Positions 8,401 to 18,499 of a DNA stretch of 64,000 nucleotides are shown piece by piece. The stretch lies in assembly GCA_963784995.1 (NCBI GenBank), contig CAWATZ010000001.1, forward strand, positions 372,001 to 436,000, read 5' to 3'. The position numbers and the translations under genes are program-made. The notes under the pieces were generated by a model that saw nothing but the letters and a program-made list of their open reading frames with translations, did not search any database and was not told the origin of the DNA. The stretch comes from CAWATZ01 sp963784995. GTDB lineage: Bacteria; Planctomycetota; Planctomycetia; Gemmatales; Gemmataceae. Position 1 is the first letter of the stretch. Every line of letters begins with the position of its first letter.

Positions 8401-10332
8401 CGGGTCGTCCCATTCGCCATTGTCGTCGGCGCCGGTCCAGGTGACGACGGACTGGGCGGTCCCGTTGATCTCGAACGTGTCCCCGCTGAAAAGGATCGGG
8501 CTGGACGTGGCATTCTGGAACCAGGTTCCCGTCCCTTTGACGTTGATGGTGTTGCCGCCGGGGTCTGTGGCCGTGCCCAGGTCGAGGCTGCCGCCGGTCA
8601 CCGAGATGGCCGCATCAGCGAACCCCGTGCTGCTCTCGACAAGGTCGTTGCGAAGCTCCAGGTTGCCGCCGGTGACCAGGATGGTCGGAGCATCGGTGTC
8701 GTTCTGGAAGGTCGCGTTGGTCACGGTCAAGTCGCCTGAGCTGAGCGTCAGCGCCGGCGAGCCGCCGATCCAGGTGCCGCCGTTGATGGAGACGCGGAAG
8801 CCTGCCGGGATGCTGAGGTTCGCTTCGTTGAGCTGGATTCCACTCGCCAGGGATACCGAAACGTCGATGGGGCCGGTAGCTCCCGCAGGCGGTTGCAGAG
8901 GGGTCTGGTTGGTGCTCGAGAAGACACTCAGGAACGCATTGGCCTGGTCCTGGGTGTCGAGGCTGAGGACCGCGGTCGGGTTCCCGGTGTTCGGATCGGT
9001 TGGCAAAGGCCCGTTTACCACTCCCTCCAGGAACTCCTGCGTGGAAAGGGTGGGCTGGAATTGATAAGCGCCGATGTCGATGGTGGTGCCATTGTTCACC
9101 GTCCGCAGGTAGCCGAAGCCGCGCTGGTCGGTGAGCAGGGGGTTGCCGTTGGCGTCCACGGCCAGGGCGACGCTGCCGGCGCCGAGGGCGGGGCTGCCGG
9201 GCAGCAGGGCCACCGTCTGGGTGGGTCCGCCGTAGTCGGCCAGCGGCGCCAGACCGGGGTCAGCGCCGCCGACCCGGTTGCCATTGACCCCATCTTGCAG
9301 GTCGCCGCTGCTGACCGTGCTGACCGTGCCGATGAGGTTGCTGGCGCTGGCGCTGTCCACGGTGCCGGTGACGTCGTCAGCGATGCCGCCGCTGGTGCCG
9401 TTGAAGTTGCCGGCAACGATGGTGTTGTTCAAGGTGGTGCCAGGCGAGTTGTGGACCGAGCTGTCCATGAACGGCCCCGCGATGCCGCCGCCCGAGGAAT
9501 CGGCACCCGAGGAATTGCAGACGTTGTCCGTGATCGTGTCATTGGTCAGCACGCTCGGCCCAGAGGCGAAATAGAGACCGCCCCCCGAGGCGCCGGCGGA
9601 GTTGCCGTACAAGGTGCTGTTGCTCAGGTTGAGCGTGCCGGCGTTGTAGATGCCGCCGCCGCTGCCAAGGGCGGAGTTGCCGGAGAGGGTACTATTGTTG
9701 ACCGTCAGTGTGCCGCTGTTGCAGATGCCGCCGCCGCTGGTGGCGGAGTTGCCGGAGAGGGTGCAATTGCTGACGGTCAGCATGCCGCCCTCGTTGTCGA
9801 TGCCCCCGCCGCTGCCGCCCTGACCATTCTCGATGGTCAGGCCAGAGAGGGTAGCCGTGACGCCCGGGGCGACCCCGAAGACACTGCTGGCGTTATTGCC
9901 GCTGACCGCCAGCTGGTTCGCTCCCGGGCCTTCGATAGCCACGTTCTGGCTGAGCGGCAGCTGGCCCAAGGTCGGGTTCAGCTTGATCGTGTACGCCCCC
10001 GCGGCCGAGTTGTAGCCGGGGTCGGTCATCGGGATGTCGAAGAGGATGGTGTCGTTGCTGCCGTAGCTGCCCACGTGCGTGGCGCCCTGGACGTCTCCGC
10101 CCTGGTTAATGGACAGGATCGCCATGCGCAACGAGAGCGTCCCGTCAGTGGACGACGACTCGTCGAGGGTGGTGTTCACCGTGAGCGTGGCCGGTGCCAG
10201 CCGATCCTCAAGGTGTTCCAGGCACAGGCAATGTCTCGCACGCCTGCTGGCTGGCAATTGTCCGTGCCGCCGGTGCCTGGTAAAGAGCTTTGCAAGATGC
10301 TCCAGAAGCTGCGGAAAGGGAAGGCGAGGCAT
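5446..10332 (-). CDS. Giant beta-helix/PKD/Ig-like surface protein (1628 aa)
   Basis: ATG at 10332 with AGAGG upstream. A basic N-terminus leads to LEDRLAPAT at residues 41-49, a motif common at the start of large exported planctomycete proteins. Residues about 160-260 hold PMP-like repeats of the form GGGIxNxGTLxxxNSTLSGNS, suggesting a right-handed beta-helix. A PKD-like domain (YAINWGDGS, WTYGSDGVYVVSVTATD) lies near 885-975, and an Ig-like domain (YGQMVTFTATVSANGSG, GSVDFFD) near 1265-1355. Residues about 1365-1628 form a conserved domain rich in SGNG/TGNG units, with GIYYVEGGGFSVSGNGSV and LNPGVYVGGI, resembling the anchor or tip domains of envelope proteins (DUF7305-like; uncertain). 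This domain recurs in the paralog ending at 11437. Likely a surface adhesin or structural protein. The gene is intact despite its length. Confidence 0.75.
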   Translation of the reverse strand: MPRLPFPQLLEHLAKLFTRHRRHGQLPASRRARHCLCLEHLEDRLAPATLTVNTTLDESSSTDGTLSLRMAILSINQGGDVQGATHVGSYGSNDTILFDIPMTDPGYNSAAGAYTIKLNPTLGQLPLSQNVAIEGPGANQLAVSGNNASSVFGVAPGVTATLSGLTIENGQGGSGGGIDNEGGMLTVSNCTLSGNSATSGGGICNSGTLTVNNSTLSGNSALGSGGGIYNAGTLNLSNSTLYGNSAGASGGGLYFASGPSVLTNDTITDNVCNSSGADSSGGGIAGPFMDSSVHNSPGTTLNNTIVAGNFNGTSGGIADDVTGTVDSASASNLIGTVSTVSSGDLQDGVNGNRVGGADPGLAPLADYGGPTQTVALLPGSPALGAGSVALAVDANGNPLLTDQRGFGYLRTVNNGTTIDIGAYQFQPTLSTQEFLEGVVNGPLPTDPNTGNPTAVLSLDTQDQANAFLSVFSSTNQTPLQPPAGATGPIDVSVSLASGIQLNEANLSIPAGFRVSINGGTWIGGSPALTLSSGDLTVTNATFQNDTDAPTILVTGGNLELRNDLVESSTGFADAAISVTGGSLDLGTATDPGGNTINVKGTGTWFQNATSSPILFSGDTFEINGTAQSVVTWTGADDNGEWDDPNNWQDSQGNARLPGPSDVALITQSGITVAHDENVDDSVASVQSQAALDLSGGLLSIANASTISNALTLSDGGLTIMSDLTITGTADLMGSFLAPLDPNRGDAGTVSGSGTLYLDGGTAANPNVISNATLILDCPVVNNGSAQIDATVYLGSTATLTNGVGATVAIQDAASIQLSPDLINSIMPPPGETFTLISNQGSITGAFAGLPEGAVFNVSGYQFQISYAGGSDHQDVTLTVVAPTVHVAANLNAAAGPDTVNLTLTTMDLIPADQSADFSYAINWGDGSTLQTLSGPGSGTNPSWTYGSDGVYVVSVTATDVDGAVSQTATALVVVSTAANDQISLSGSTAGQVQLAVNSQPGASGTYSPTDLVYVSGQEVSGSDTYTVNFGSTLTTPIYLFGGGASGDTLVVNGDHSSTNVITKTLGQITWGNPVTETVYRSGILNTTINANGTSNNYVNDPGGNTIINGGPGANTITITAATGNGVVINGGPSSNNYVIDLGSLTAPVAIQNGNAGAANNLTVNGAAGDNTITASGNQVTEGSQTITVTAPLTSAAIDGGSGNNQITVSNLTVPVQTLSLTGSGNDTFTLDNLGTDVGSLAITGSPTGTNQVQVQGSLPPLSTASWAVTTTTLASSAAHNTSLYGQMVTFTATVSANGSGAGTPTGSVDFFDTTTNTDLGTVNLSGGSASLTTANLAAGENAITATYSGAGNFLGSTATPLHQQASAGIILLDPTGQGALTDTGNGNVDVQGGAIVVDSSNSAAVVVSGNGDLKAPLLDVNGGTSTTGNGKIVGQVQSGSAADPLASLAAPDPSSLTVQSTSRLSISGNQTVTLNPGVYVGGIQIGDNAQVTLKSGIYYVEGGGFSVSGNGSVTDLGKGVLIYNAPRSASETISLTGNGKVNLSPMASGPYQGITLFQDRNSTAPITVTGNGNLDITGAIYAAHALLNVTANADVDAQGNPLDSVGLALIVYDLKISGNGDFSVNVPS

Positions 10333-10431
10333 GGGACGACCTCTCTGATGGTGGTTGATACAGATCCATGCGCGGACACGAGGCTGAACAAGCTGCCTTC
10401 ACAAGCTGGAGAACTTTCCCAATCCAAATCA

Positions 10432-10459
10432 TCTCTATGGGATGCGTCTCTTCTGTCAA
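10432..10459 (-). promoter_or_regulatory. Candidate sigma-70 promoter of the giant surface protein gene
   Basis: Read on the minus strand, a perfect TTGACA (10454-10459) is followed after 16 bases by TAGAGA (10432-10437), about 100 bases before the start at 10332. The -35 is consensus but the -10 is weak, so this is tentative. Confidence 0.35.
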
Positions 10460-10476
10460 GGTCTCGTGAGTCTCCA

Positions 10477-10531
10477 GCGGCCGGGCTCAGGGCCAGTGAG
10501 CGTCTTGCCTGGCGGCGGAGACGCACCGGCC
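10477..10531 (+). repeat. Direct repeat family J, copy 1
   Basis: A unit of about 55 bases containing CCGGGCTCAGGGCC and GTCTTGCCTGGCGGCGGAG, found again at 11365-11433 and 14961-15034 in the same orientation. It lies upstream of the first giant surface protein gene and left of the toxin-antitoxin pair. It ends in GACGCACCGGCC, which can pair with the GGCCGGTGCGT present in the other copies. Confidence 0.8.
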
Positions 10532-10630
10532 GCATTGCTTCCGTTCGTGTGCCTGTCCTCTGTGATCCGGACTATCTCGTCCCGTACAATGAGCGCGTGC
10601 CCATTGGTCTTCTGTCAAGGAGCATCCGCC

Positions 10631-10852
10631 ATGCCGCTGACCGTCGAAGCGATCTACGAAAACGGCGTCCTCAAGCCAACCCAGCCGTTACCGCTGAAGG
10701 AACACGAACGCGTGCGGATCACCATTCAGCCCAGGACCAGCTGGGTCGAGGAAACCTACGGCATCTGCGGCTGGAAGGGCAGCGCCGAAGAGGCCGAACG
10801 GTTCGCCACGGATCCCGAACTCGATTTCCCGCCACCCCCGGAGGAGCCATGA
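10631..10852 (+). CDS. DUF104/AF2212-like antitoxin
   Basis: A 73-residue protein beginning MPLTVEAIYENGVLKPTQPL and followed by KEHERVRITI, the hallmark of the DUF104 (AF2212-like) antitoxin family, which forms small beta-barrels paired with PIN-domain toxins. AAGGAG lies 8-10 bases upstream of the ATG, and a possible -10 box TACAAT sits at 10585-10590. The stop overlaps the start of the PIN gene by four bases (ATGA), the usual antitoxin-first arrangement. The acidic C-terminus (FPPPPEEP) is the likely toxin-binding tail. Confidence 0.85.
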   Translation: MPLTVEAIYENGVLKPTQPLPLKEHERVRITIQPRTSWVEETYGICGWKGSAEEAERFATDPELDFPPPPEEP

Positions 10853-11349
10853 CCTTCGCCGATCTCCTGGCCGGGGAGACCGTGTTTGTCGATGCCAACA
10901 CCCTGACGTATCACTTTCAGCCGCACCCGGCCTGGGGACCGCCGTGTGCTGACCTGTTGCGGCGGATCGAGAACCAGGAGCTTGTTGGCTTCACGTCCAC
11001 CCACGTCCTGAGCGAGGTCTCGCACCGGCTGATGACCATCCAGGCGAATGCCCTCCTCGGCTGGCCCTTCGCGGGCATCGGCAATCGCCTGCGGACCAAC
11101 CCGGCTGACGTGCGGAAGCTGACTGCCTTCCGCCAGGCCATCGACCAGGTCCTGCAAAGCCAGTTGCAGATCTTGACGATCCCGCCGCCTTTGCTCGCCA
11201 CCGCCGCCACCCTGAGCCAGCAGATCTGGCTGCTGACGAACGATGGCCTGATCGTCGCCGTGATGCAGGCCAACGGCCTCACCAGGATCGCCAGCAGCGA
11301 TACCGACTTCGACCGCGTTCCTGGCCTGATGCGCTACGCGCCGGTTTGA
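10849..11349 (+). CDS. PIN-domain toxin (VapC-like)
   Basis: A 166-residue PIN-domain protein translationally coupled to the upstream DUF104 antitoxin. Visible elements are the first catalytic Asp in VFVDANTLTYHF, a central acidic residue in TSTHVLSEVSHR, LLTNDGLIVAVMQANGL (Asp in the third motif) and IASSDTDFDRVPGL at the C-terminal acidic cluster. PIN toxins cleave structured RNA in a metal-dependent way. The module sits between two paralogous surface protein genes and between two copies of repeat J, suggesting it came in as a unit. Confidence 0.85.
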   Translation: MTFADLLAGETVFVDANTLTYHFQPHPAWGPPCADLLRRIENQELVGFTSTHVLSEVSHRLMTIQANALLGWPFAGIGNRLRTNPADVRKLTAFRQAIDQVLQSQLQILTIPPPLLATAATLSQQIWLLTNDGLIVAVMQANGLTRIASSDTDFDRVPGLMRYAPV

Positions 11350-11364
11350 GTTCTCCTCCTTCCC

Positions 11365-11433
11365 GGCGCAGACCGAGCGTCCGGGCTCAGGGCCGGTGCG
11401 TGTCTTGCCTGGCGGCGGAGATTTCACCCGGCC
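11365..11433 (+). repeat. Direct repeat family J, copy 2
   Basis: Contains GCAGACCGAGCGTCCGGGC and GTCTTGCCTGGCGGCGGAGA, shared with copy 3 at 14961-15034; the central part is shared with copy 1. It begins 16 bases after the PIN stop and ends 3 bases before the stop codon of the second surface protein gene. The GACGCACC end is altered to ATTTCACC here. Confidence 0.8.
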
Positions 11434-11436
11434 ACA

Positions 11437-14400
11437 TCAGAGCGGTGGCACCGTGGTCGCGAAACTGCCGTTGCCCGAGATTTTCAGGTCATAGACGATC
11501 AGTGCCAGACCAATCGTGTCCAGAGGATTGCCCTGGGCATCGACGTCGGCGTTGCCCGTGATGTTGAGCAGAGCATGAGCGGCGTAGATGGCACCCGTGA
11601 TGTCCAGGTTGCCGTTGCCGGTAATGGTGATCGCTGCCGTGGAGGTCCGATCCTGGAAGAGGGTGATGCCCTGGTAGGGGCCGCTGGCCATCGGGCTGAG
11701 GTTCACCTTGCCGTTGCCGGTCAGGGAGATCGTGTCCGCGGTACTGCTGGGAGCATTGTAGAGCAGCACCCCTTCGCCGGTGACGCTGCCGTTGCCGCTG
11801 ACCGAGAAGCCGCCTCCTTGCAGGTAATAGATGCCGGGGTTCAGCGTGACGTGGGCGTTGTCGCTGATCTGGATGCCGCCGACGTAGACGCCTGGGTTCA
11901 GCGTCACCATCTGGTTGCCACTGACGTGCAGCGTACTGGTGCTTTGCACTGTCAGGGTGCTTGGGTCGGGAGCAGCCAGTCCGGCCAGAGGATCGGCTGC
12001 CGAGCCGCTCTGGACCTGACCGACGACCTTGCCATTGCCCGTCGAGGAGATGCCGCCGTTGCTGTCGAACAGCGGGGCGGTGACGTTGCCGTTGCCGGAC
12101 ACGACCACGGCGGCCGAGCTGCTGGAATTGACGACAATGGAACCGCCCGTGACATCGACGTTGCCGTTGCCGGTGTCGGTGAGGGCTCCCTGGCCCGTGG
12201 GATCGAGCAAGATGATGCCGGCGCTCGCCTGCTGGAGCAGCGGCACGGCGTTGCTGCTGGCCAGGAAGGTGCTGTCGCCGGAGTAGATTGCCGTGATCGC
12301 ATTGACGCCCGCCGCCAGCTTCGCTGTGGTCAGAGTGGCACTGCCGCTGGATAGGTTGACCGAGCCCAGGTCTGTCCCGGTCGTGGCGTCGAAGAAGTCC
12401 ACCGATCCTGTGGGTGTGGCGGAACCCGAGCCGTTGGCGCTGACGGTGGCGGTGAAGGTTACCGACTGGCCATACAGGGCAGGTGTCGTTGGCGGACGAC
12501 GACACCAGGGAGGTGAAACTGAGGAGGGAGGCCGGGAGCGGATTGCCGTTGCTCTCGAAGGTGTCGCCGACGGCCGAGACGGAACCTGCCGTGGTGGTCT
12601 GCACCAGCTGGCCGGACCCGCTGACGTTCAGGGTGTTGCCGCCCGGACTGGCCGCCGTGCCCAGGTCCACTGTGCCGCCGGTGACAGAGACGGCCGGAGC
12701 CGTGGCGGTGGCAGACGCCTGTACGATGGCGTCGTTCCGCAAGGTGAGGCTGCCGCCGGTGACCAGGATGGTCGGCGCGTCGGTGGCCGTGCTGAAGGTG
12801 ATGTTGTTGATGACCACGTCGCCGCCGGTGACGGTAAAGGCAGGCGAATGGCCCTCGTAAAAGGTGCCGTTCGCCCCGTTGATGACCAGTAGCACGTTCG
12901 AGGGCGGCGAGACGCTGCCGTCTGTGTAGGTGCCGCTGCCGAGGTTTACCGTAATCGTGGCATGCACGTTCGGGGCGGCAAGGTTGGGTGTACTGACAGC
13001 ACTGAGGGCGATGGCCGGCGTGATGTCAGGGCCAGTTTGAATGGAGATCGCCGTCGGCAAACCCGAATTCTGGGCGGGCACGGCCGTCTGGAGAAACTGC
13101 TGGAGCAATTGGCTGGGCGTTTGGCTGGACGTGGTGGCCTGCACGTCCTGGGAGAATTCGGACGTGTCGCCGCTGGGATCGGTGGCCGTGGCGCTGATCC
13201 ACTGCCCGGCCAGGTTGCCTGCGGCCAGGTCGGCGGCGAACGTCACGTTGCCGTTGGCGTCGGTCGTGACGGTGGTCGAGCCGAGCCAGGTCTGGCCCTG
13301 GCCGTAGCCGCTCGGGTCGGGGTTGGTGTTGGCGTAGAAATCGAGGGTGATGGGAGTGTTGGGCAGGAACGGTTGACCGTTGGCAGTGCCGGTGCCGAGT
13401 GTCCCACTGATGGTCGTCCCGCTGGCCGAACTGGAGGCGGAACTGAGGACAGGGAAGTTCATGCAGGTTGTTGCCGCCGAGGTGGTTGGCGTGCGTCGTT
13501 GGCTGCGTTGCTGTTGACGCTGTCATTGGGGCCTCTCCGGTGCTGGTGTCCTCTTCATAGCCGACCCATTCAGATAGGGTATGTCGTTCGGATACTGAAT
13601 CGGCACACCGCCAAGGTCAATTCCCAGGCCGGCGTTGTCGTAGATGGAGTTGCCTTCGATCCGCACGCCCGTGCTGTAGTCGGGTGGGAGGTTGGTCGGG
13701 TCGCCCGTGACCCATACTCCGGGCCCGTTGTTGAAGGCGATGGTGTTGCCGGCACCGGGGGTCGACCCTCCGATCGTGGTGCTCCCTGTCGGGCTGAAGC
13801 TGTGGAGGCGAAGACGATCCCGACCCCATTGGGTACGGGCTGCGTCCCGCTGGCGTCTGTGCCGATGAGATTGCCCTGGATCACGTTGCCGGTGATAGGC
13901 AGCACTGGAGGTTGAAACCCTTCGTGCTCCCAGAACGACACGGCGTTCACAGCCGTTGCCGGAAATGACGTTCCCTGCTCCGGGGGCCATGCCGCCAATG
14001 GTGTTATTGTCGCTGGCGATTTCGATGCCATCGCCTCCCTGAGGCTGGTAACGTCGCGGCCGCAGTGCCGGCGCGGTTGGTGCCGATGTAGTTCCCTTCC
14101 ACCACGGCCCCGGGACTCCCTGGGTAAGAGAGGGGAAAAATGGCCACGTTGGCATAAGTGCCAGAGATGACATTGCGATCCGCGGGAGTCGTTCCGCCCA
14201 GGATGGTGTTGCTGATCACGTCATTTGGGGAGTCGGGAAAGCCACCGGGAGTGCCTGCGAGGGCAATCCCAAACTCGCCGTCGGCGTAGGCAGAAGAGGT
14301 CGCGCTGATGACGTTCCCCCGAATCGTGTTGTTGGGGCCAACCACAACAAGGGAAAAATTGCAATTCTGGATCGCCAGCCCCTGCACCGTGCTGTTGCCG

Positions 14401-14905
14401 GCGTCGAGTTCCAGGCCCACCGATTGCAGGCTGCCGTCGAGCGTGATGGGCAGGACCGCGTTGTCGCCAACGGCGAGCGTGTTCGGGCTGGCGCCGGTTG
14501 GCTGTAGCCATTGATGACAACCGGCACCTCGATGCCTCCCAGGAACGTCTGGGGCTGGATGAGGAACTGCCCCGTGGCACTATTGTAGCCAGGGTCCGTG
14601 GTGGGAATGTCGAAGGAGATGGAACTGGAGACGCCAGCAGCGTTGGCGGCCTGGATGGCACTGCGAAGCGTGACCTCCGGCTGACCGTTGACCAGGTTGC
14701 CCGTGTCGGGCGAAACGCCGTCCTGACTGGCGGCGTCGCCGGTCGAGTTGACGATGAAGGCGGCCGGCGCCAATCGGTCTTCCAGAGTCTCCAACTGCGG
14801 GTGGCAGCTGCGGATGTGCTGCCGCCGGCACTGCTTTCGGCCCTGCCGTCCTGGGGTAGTTGCCAGACAGGAAAGCAGACCGCGGAGCCAGTTTGTGAGC
14901 AACAT
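11437..14905 (-). pseudogene. Second giant beta-helix surface protein, frame-broken paralog
   Basis: Probable start ATG 14905 (MLLTNWLRGLL), followed by LETLEDRLAPAAFIVNSTGD as in the paralog starting at 10332. Homology then hops between frames at roughly 14530, 14070, 13945, 13800, 13560, 13480 and 12475. Recognisable pieces are NTIRGNVISAT, VVEGNYIGTNRAGT and GNVIQGNLIGTDASGT (right-handed beta-helix units with the planctomycete NxIGTxxxGT pattern), NFPVLSSASSSASGTTISGT, ITLDFYANTNPDPSGYGQGQ, an Ig-like domain and the same C-terminal domain as the first gene (LNPGVYVGGIQISDN, GITLFQDRTST). Every piece is well conserved, so either the breaks are sequencing indels or decay is recent. Confidence 0.75.
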
Positions 14906-14960
14906 GAGGAAGCAACTCCATTGATAGGGCGGTCTGCGGTACAATAGGAGAGGAGACGAA

Positions 14961-15034
14961 CCGGCGCGCAGACCGAGCGTCCGGGCGTCGCAGGGCCGGT
15001 GCGTGTCTTGCTTGGTGGCGGAGACGCACCGGCT
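14961..15034 (+). repeat. Direct repeat family J, copy 3
   Basis: The longest copy: GCAGACCGAGCGTCCGGGC, GGGCCGGTGCGTGTCTTGC and GGCGGAGACGCACCGGC. The 10-nt arms GCCGGTGCGT (14995-15004) and ACGCACCGGC (15024-15033) form a hairpin. It lies just upstream of the second surface protein gene, so that gene is bracketed by copies 2 and 3. Confidence 0.8.
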
Positions 15035-15105
15035 GCGTTTTGTCAGCAACAATTCGAGGGCATTCCGGCTTTCGTGCAGGTCCGGAGCCTGTTCCGATCC
15101 TCCAT

Positions 15106-18100
15106 TTAACGATTCCCTTCACTGCCAGCAGCGGGCCGTTCACGGAGCGGCGTCCCGTCCCAGATCCGTATGGTTCCATCCAGGCTCGCAGACGCCAACC
15201 GTCGGCCGTCGGGACTGAAGGTCAGACCTCCGATGGGTCGTTCACTGTGTCCGCGCAGGACGAGAACGTCACTCCCGGTCGCCACGTCCCAGAGCTGGAT
15301 TTCCCCACCCCCAAAGTCAGTGGCAAGGCGATCCCCTTTGGGGCTGAGTGCGAGGTAGTTCACGTTGAGACCCAGAGCTGTGCCGAAGTGCGAAACCTGT
15401 TCACCGGTCGTCGCGTCCCAGACGGTCACCATGCCCTCTTTGACCCCACCCGGAGTGAAGAGGCGACGCCCGTCCGGGCTAAAAGCAATGCTGGAAATGC
15501 TGCCCGGGACTCGCCAGCCAAGATGTTCCTTGCCCGTGGCCAGGTCCCAAACCTTCACCTCCGGCGGATGTTTTTTTCCAGCCTCGCCAACGAAGAGGAC
15601 CGTCCCGGACGCTAGCCGTTGTCCATCGGGGCTGAAGGCCAGGGCCTCGATGAACGGTGAGGCGTGGCCGGTGAGCGTGAGCAGCTCCTGACCCGTGGCG
15701 GCCCATACTTTCACAACCTTGTCAAAGCCAGTCGAGGCGAGGCGGTCTCCTCCTGGACTGAACGCGACCCGGTTGACACCCTCGCCGTGTCCCTGCCACC
15801 GAGAGACCGCCTGGCCGGTCGCCAGGTCCCACGTTTGGATAACGCCATCGTCCCCCGCCGAGACCAGCCGGGAGCAATCGGGGCTGAAAGCGATCGAGCG
15901 CACAACACCCTCCGAGCCATGGACCAGTTTTCGGATCTCCGCTCCGGTCGCCGCATCGTAGAGCCGGGCCGTCCCGTCGTTAATCGCCGCGGCCAACTGC
16001 CGGCTGTCGGGGCTGAACGCCACGCACCGAGGCCACTGCTTGTTCCCCGGACGGATGACGTGCCCTCCGGGACCGGTTCGGGCATCGAACAGTTTCACCT
16101 CCCCCTGGAACTCAGCAGCCAGGAGCTTCCCGTCGGGGCTGTAGGCCAGGCTCCTGCGCCGGCCTGAAAGACATACAGCTCCCGCCGGTTGCCCAGCTCC
16201 CAGACCCGGATCAGGCTGTTGTCGGCAGCGGCCAGACGCTGACCATCGGGGCTGAACGCCACCACGGCCGCGGCCCCAAGCCGCTCTTCGAGGGCGGCCA
16301 CCTTGTTGCCCGTGCTGGAGTCCCAGAGGTTCACGCACTGGTCCGAGCCGGTGGCAAGCAGCCGGCCATCCGGGCTCCAGGCCAGCTGACCCGGGCTGGC
16401 AGCGCGGACCGTGCAGACCTCCTGACCCGTGGCTGTCTCCCATACCCGCAGGGCAATTCCCGCGCTGGTCCCTGCTGCCAGCCGTTTGCCATCGGGGCTG
16501 AACGCCACCGCCAGGACGGGGGCGCCGAGAGAATCCAGACGCCGAACTTCCTGGCCCGTCTGCGCGTCCAGGAGGATCACGGCCGGATCTTCCCCCCAAT
16601 GGCCGCCAATCGGCCGTCCGGAGCAAATGCGACGCAGCCCGGCAGGTTACTAACCTCCAGCCCAAACGCTTGCTGGCCCGTGGTCAGGTTCATCAGGGCC
16701 AGGCGACGGATTCGTTTCAACCCTTGCGGCTCCGAAACCGGCCCCAGCAGGAACTGCCCGTCCGGGCTCAGCGCCGTCGCACAGTAAGGGAGTCCGCGGC
16801 GATTGTCCTCCCCCAAGACCTGCTTGCCGGTGGTCACGTCCCACAACCGGACCGCATAAGCGGATCTGGCGAGAAGCCGTTTGCTGTCTTGACTGAAGGT
16901 CACGCAGTGCGCTCGGGTCGCGGGAAACGCCTTGAGGTTGAATGGGAGTGTGCGCGGCTCGGCATGCAGCCGATTCTTGAGATAATGCCACTCCCACTGG
17001 GGCTCCTCCTGGCAGGCATCCAGATACAGATTGGCCCGCCAGGGGTTGAAGAGCAGGAGCTGGCAGTCCGCCAGAGCGATGCTCGCGAGATAGTGGCCGT
17101 GCTTCTCCCGGGTCAGTGCTTCCCTTGCGGAGGTCAGTGCCTTGCCTTCCTCATTTCTGGCCTGGTCTGCCTCCTGTTTTGCCTTCCAGACGACGGCGAG
17201 GCCGATAGCCAGGAAAATGACCCCCAGCACGAGGACAGTCAGCGCCAGCCGCACGACGGCTTGATGCCGCCGCGCCATTTCGCTGCCACCTGACCCCAGG
17301 ATGGCCGTCGGGCCTGGATCGGCCGATCCTCCAGGAAACGCCGCAGGTCGTCGGCCAGCTCCTGGGCCGTGCCGTAGCGGCTCCGCCGGATTCTTCTCCA
17401 CCGCCTTCAGCACAATCGTTTCCAGTTCCTGGGGGATCGCCTTGTTCAGCCGCCGGGGCGGCTGCGGCTCCTCGAAAGCGATCTGCCGCAACAATTCCTG
17501 GCGGTCCTGGCCGGCGAAAGCCGGCTCCAGCGTCAGCAACTCGTACAGCGTCGCCCCCAGCGAGTAAACGTCGCTGCGGTGGTCGATCAGGCACGCGCTT
17601 GGCCAGGGCTTGCTCGGGGCTCATGTAACGCAGCGTGCCCACCAGATCGCCGGTCAGCGTCAGGCCGGGTGTCGCTCTGCACCTGGGCCAGGCCGAAATC
17701 GGTCACCCACAGGTTGCCGCGCCCGTCCAGCAGCAAGTTCGACGGCTTGACGTCCCGATGGACCACGCCCATCTGGTGGGCGTAGTCCAGCGCCTCGGCG
17801 GCTTGCACTCCCAGCTCGGCCACGGTTCGGAAAAAGGCCGGGGACCGGGTCGAACTTCCCGCCGTCAGCGCGGGCAGCGGCACCGTGCTGGCTGCCGCGG
17901 CGAGCGGCGTTGGGTCCTCCGGCGAGGGTGGTTCCTCCTGCCGACCCTGGCCCAGCTCCTGGATCACGGCGGCCAGGGTCTGGCCCTCGATCAGCTGCAT
18001 GGCGTAGTAGTGAACGCCGCGCTCGCTGCCGACCGCGATAGACCGGCACGACGTTGGGATGGTGCAGGCAGGCGGCCGTCTGCGCCTCGTTGCGGAACCG

Positions 18101-18499
18101 CTGCAAGTGGCGGGGATCAAACAGCCCCGCCAGCGGCAGCACCTTCAGCGCCACCCGCCGGCTCAGCGAGATCTGCTCGGCCTCGTAGACCACGCCCATG
18201 CCGCCCCGGCCGATCTCCCGCACAATGCGGAAGTCACCCAGCGTGCCATTGAGGTGTTCAGAAACACCCTCCGGCCTGGCGCCGGACGCGGCAGCGGCTG
18301 CCGACCGCGAGAAGTCGGCCAGCGCCTCCAGGGCCGGCAGCAGTCGGCGGAGGGCCTCGGCGTGTTCAGGGTGGGCGGCCGCGAACGTTTCCGGGCCGAT
18401 CCGCTCGCCAGCCTGCACCTTGCGCGTGAATTCCTCGACCAGTTCGGCCAGCACCGCGTCGGCCTTGCTCATCGACTCCTGACTGGCGGATGCAGTCAT
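15106..18499 (-). pseudogene. Ser/Thr protein kinase with C-terminal WD40 repeats, frame-broken
   Basis: The ATG at 18499 overlaps the sigma factor stop (ATGA). The N-terminus resembles anti-sigma/kinase leaders (VQAGERIGPETFAAAHPEHAE). The kinase domain has IGRGGMGVVYEAE (P-loop), VALKVLP (Lys), VVHRDVKPSNLLLD (catalytic loop), VTDFGLAQ and GTLRYMSPEQAL. A membrane helix follows (LALTVLVLGVIFLAIGLAVV), then about 600 residues of WD40 repeats with the recurring pattern AFSPDGxxLA and VWDxATG. Homology switches frame near 18045, 17660, 17580, 17385, 17290, 16595 and 16160. All motifs survive, so assembly indels are as likely as true decay. Such kinases in planctomycetes sense signals outside and phosphorylate ECF sigma factors or partners. 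Confidence 0.8.

Noticed and set aside
7132..8739. Long plus-strand open frames opposite the giant surface protein gene
   Set aside because: Composition is Gly/Val/Ala/Arg-rich with no motif, no ribosome site and no start context; these are antisense shadows of a repetitive coding region.
10477..15034. Repeat J considered as insertion sequence ends
   Set aside because: Copies are direct rather than inverted relative to the modules, no transposase lies between them, and no target duplications were seen.
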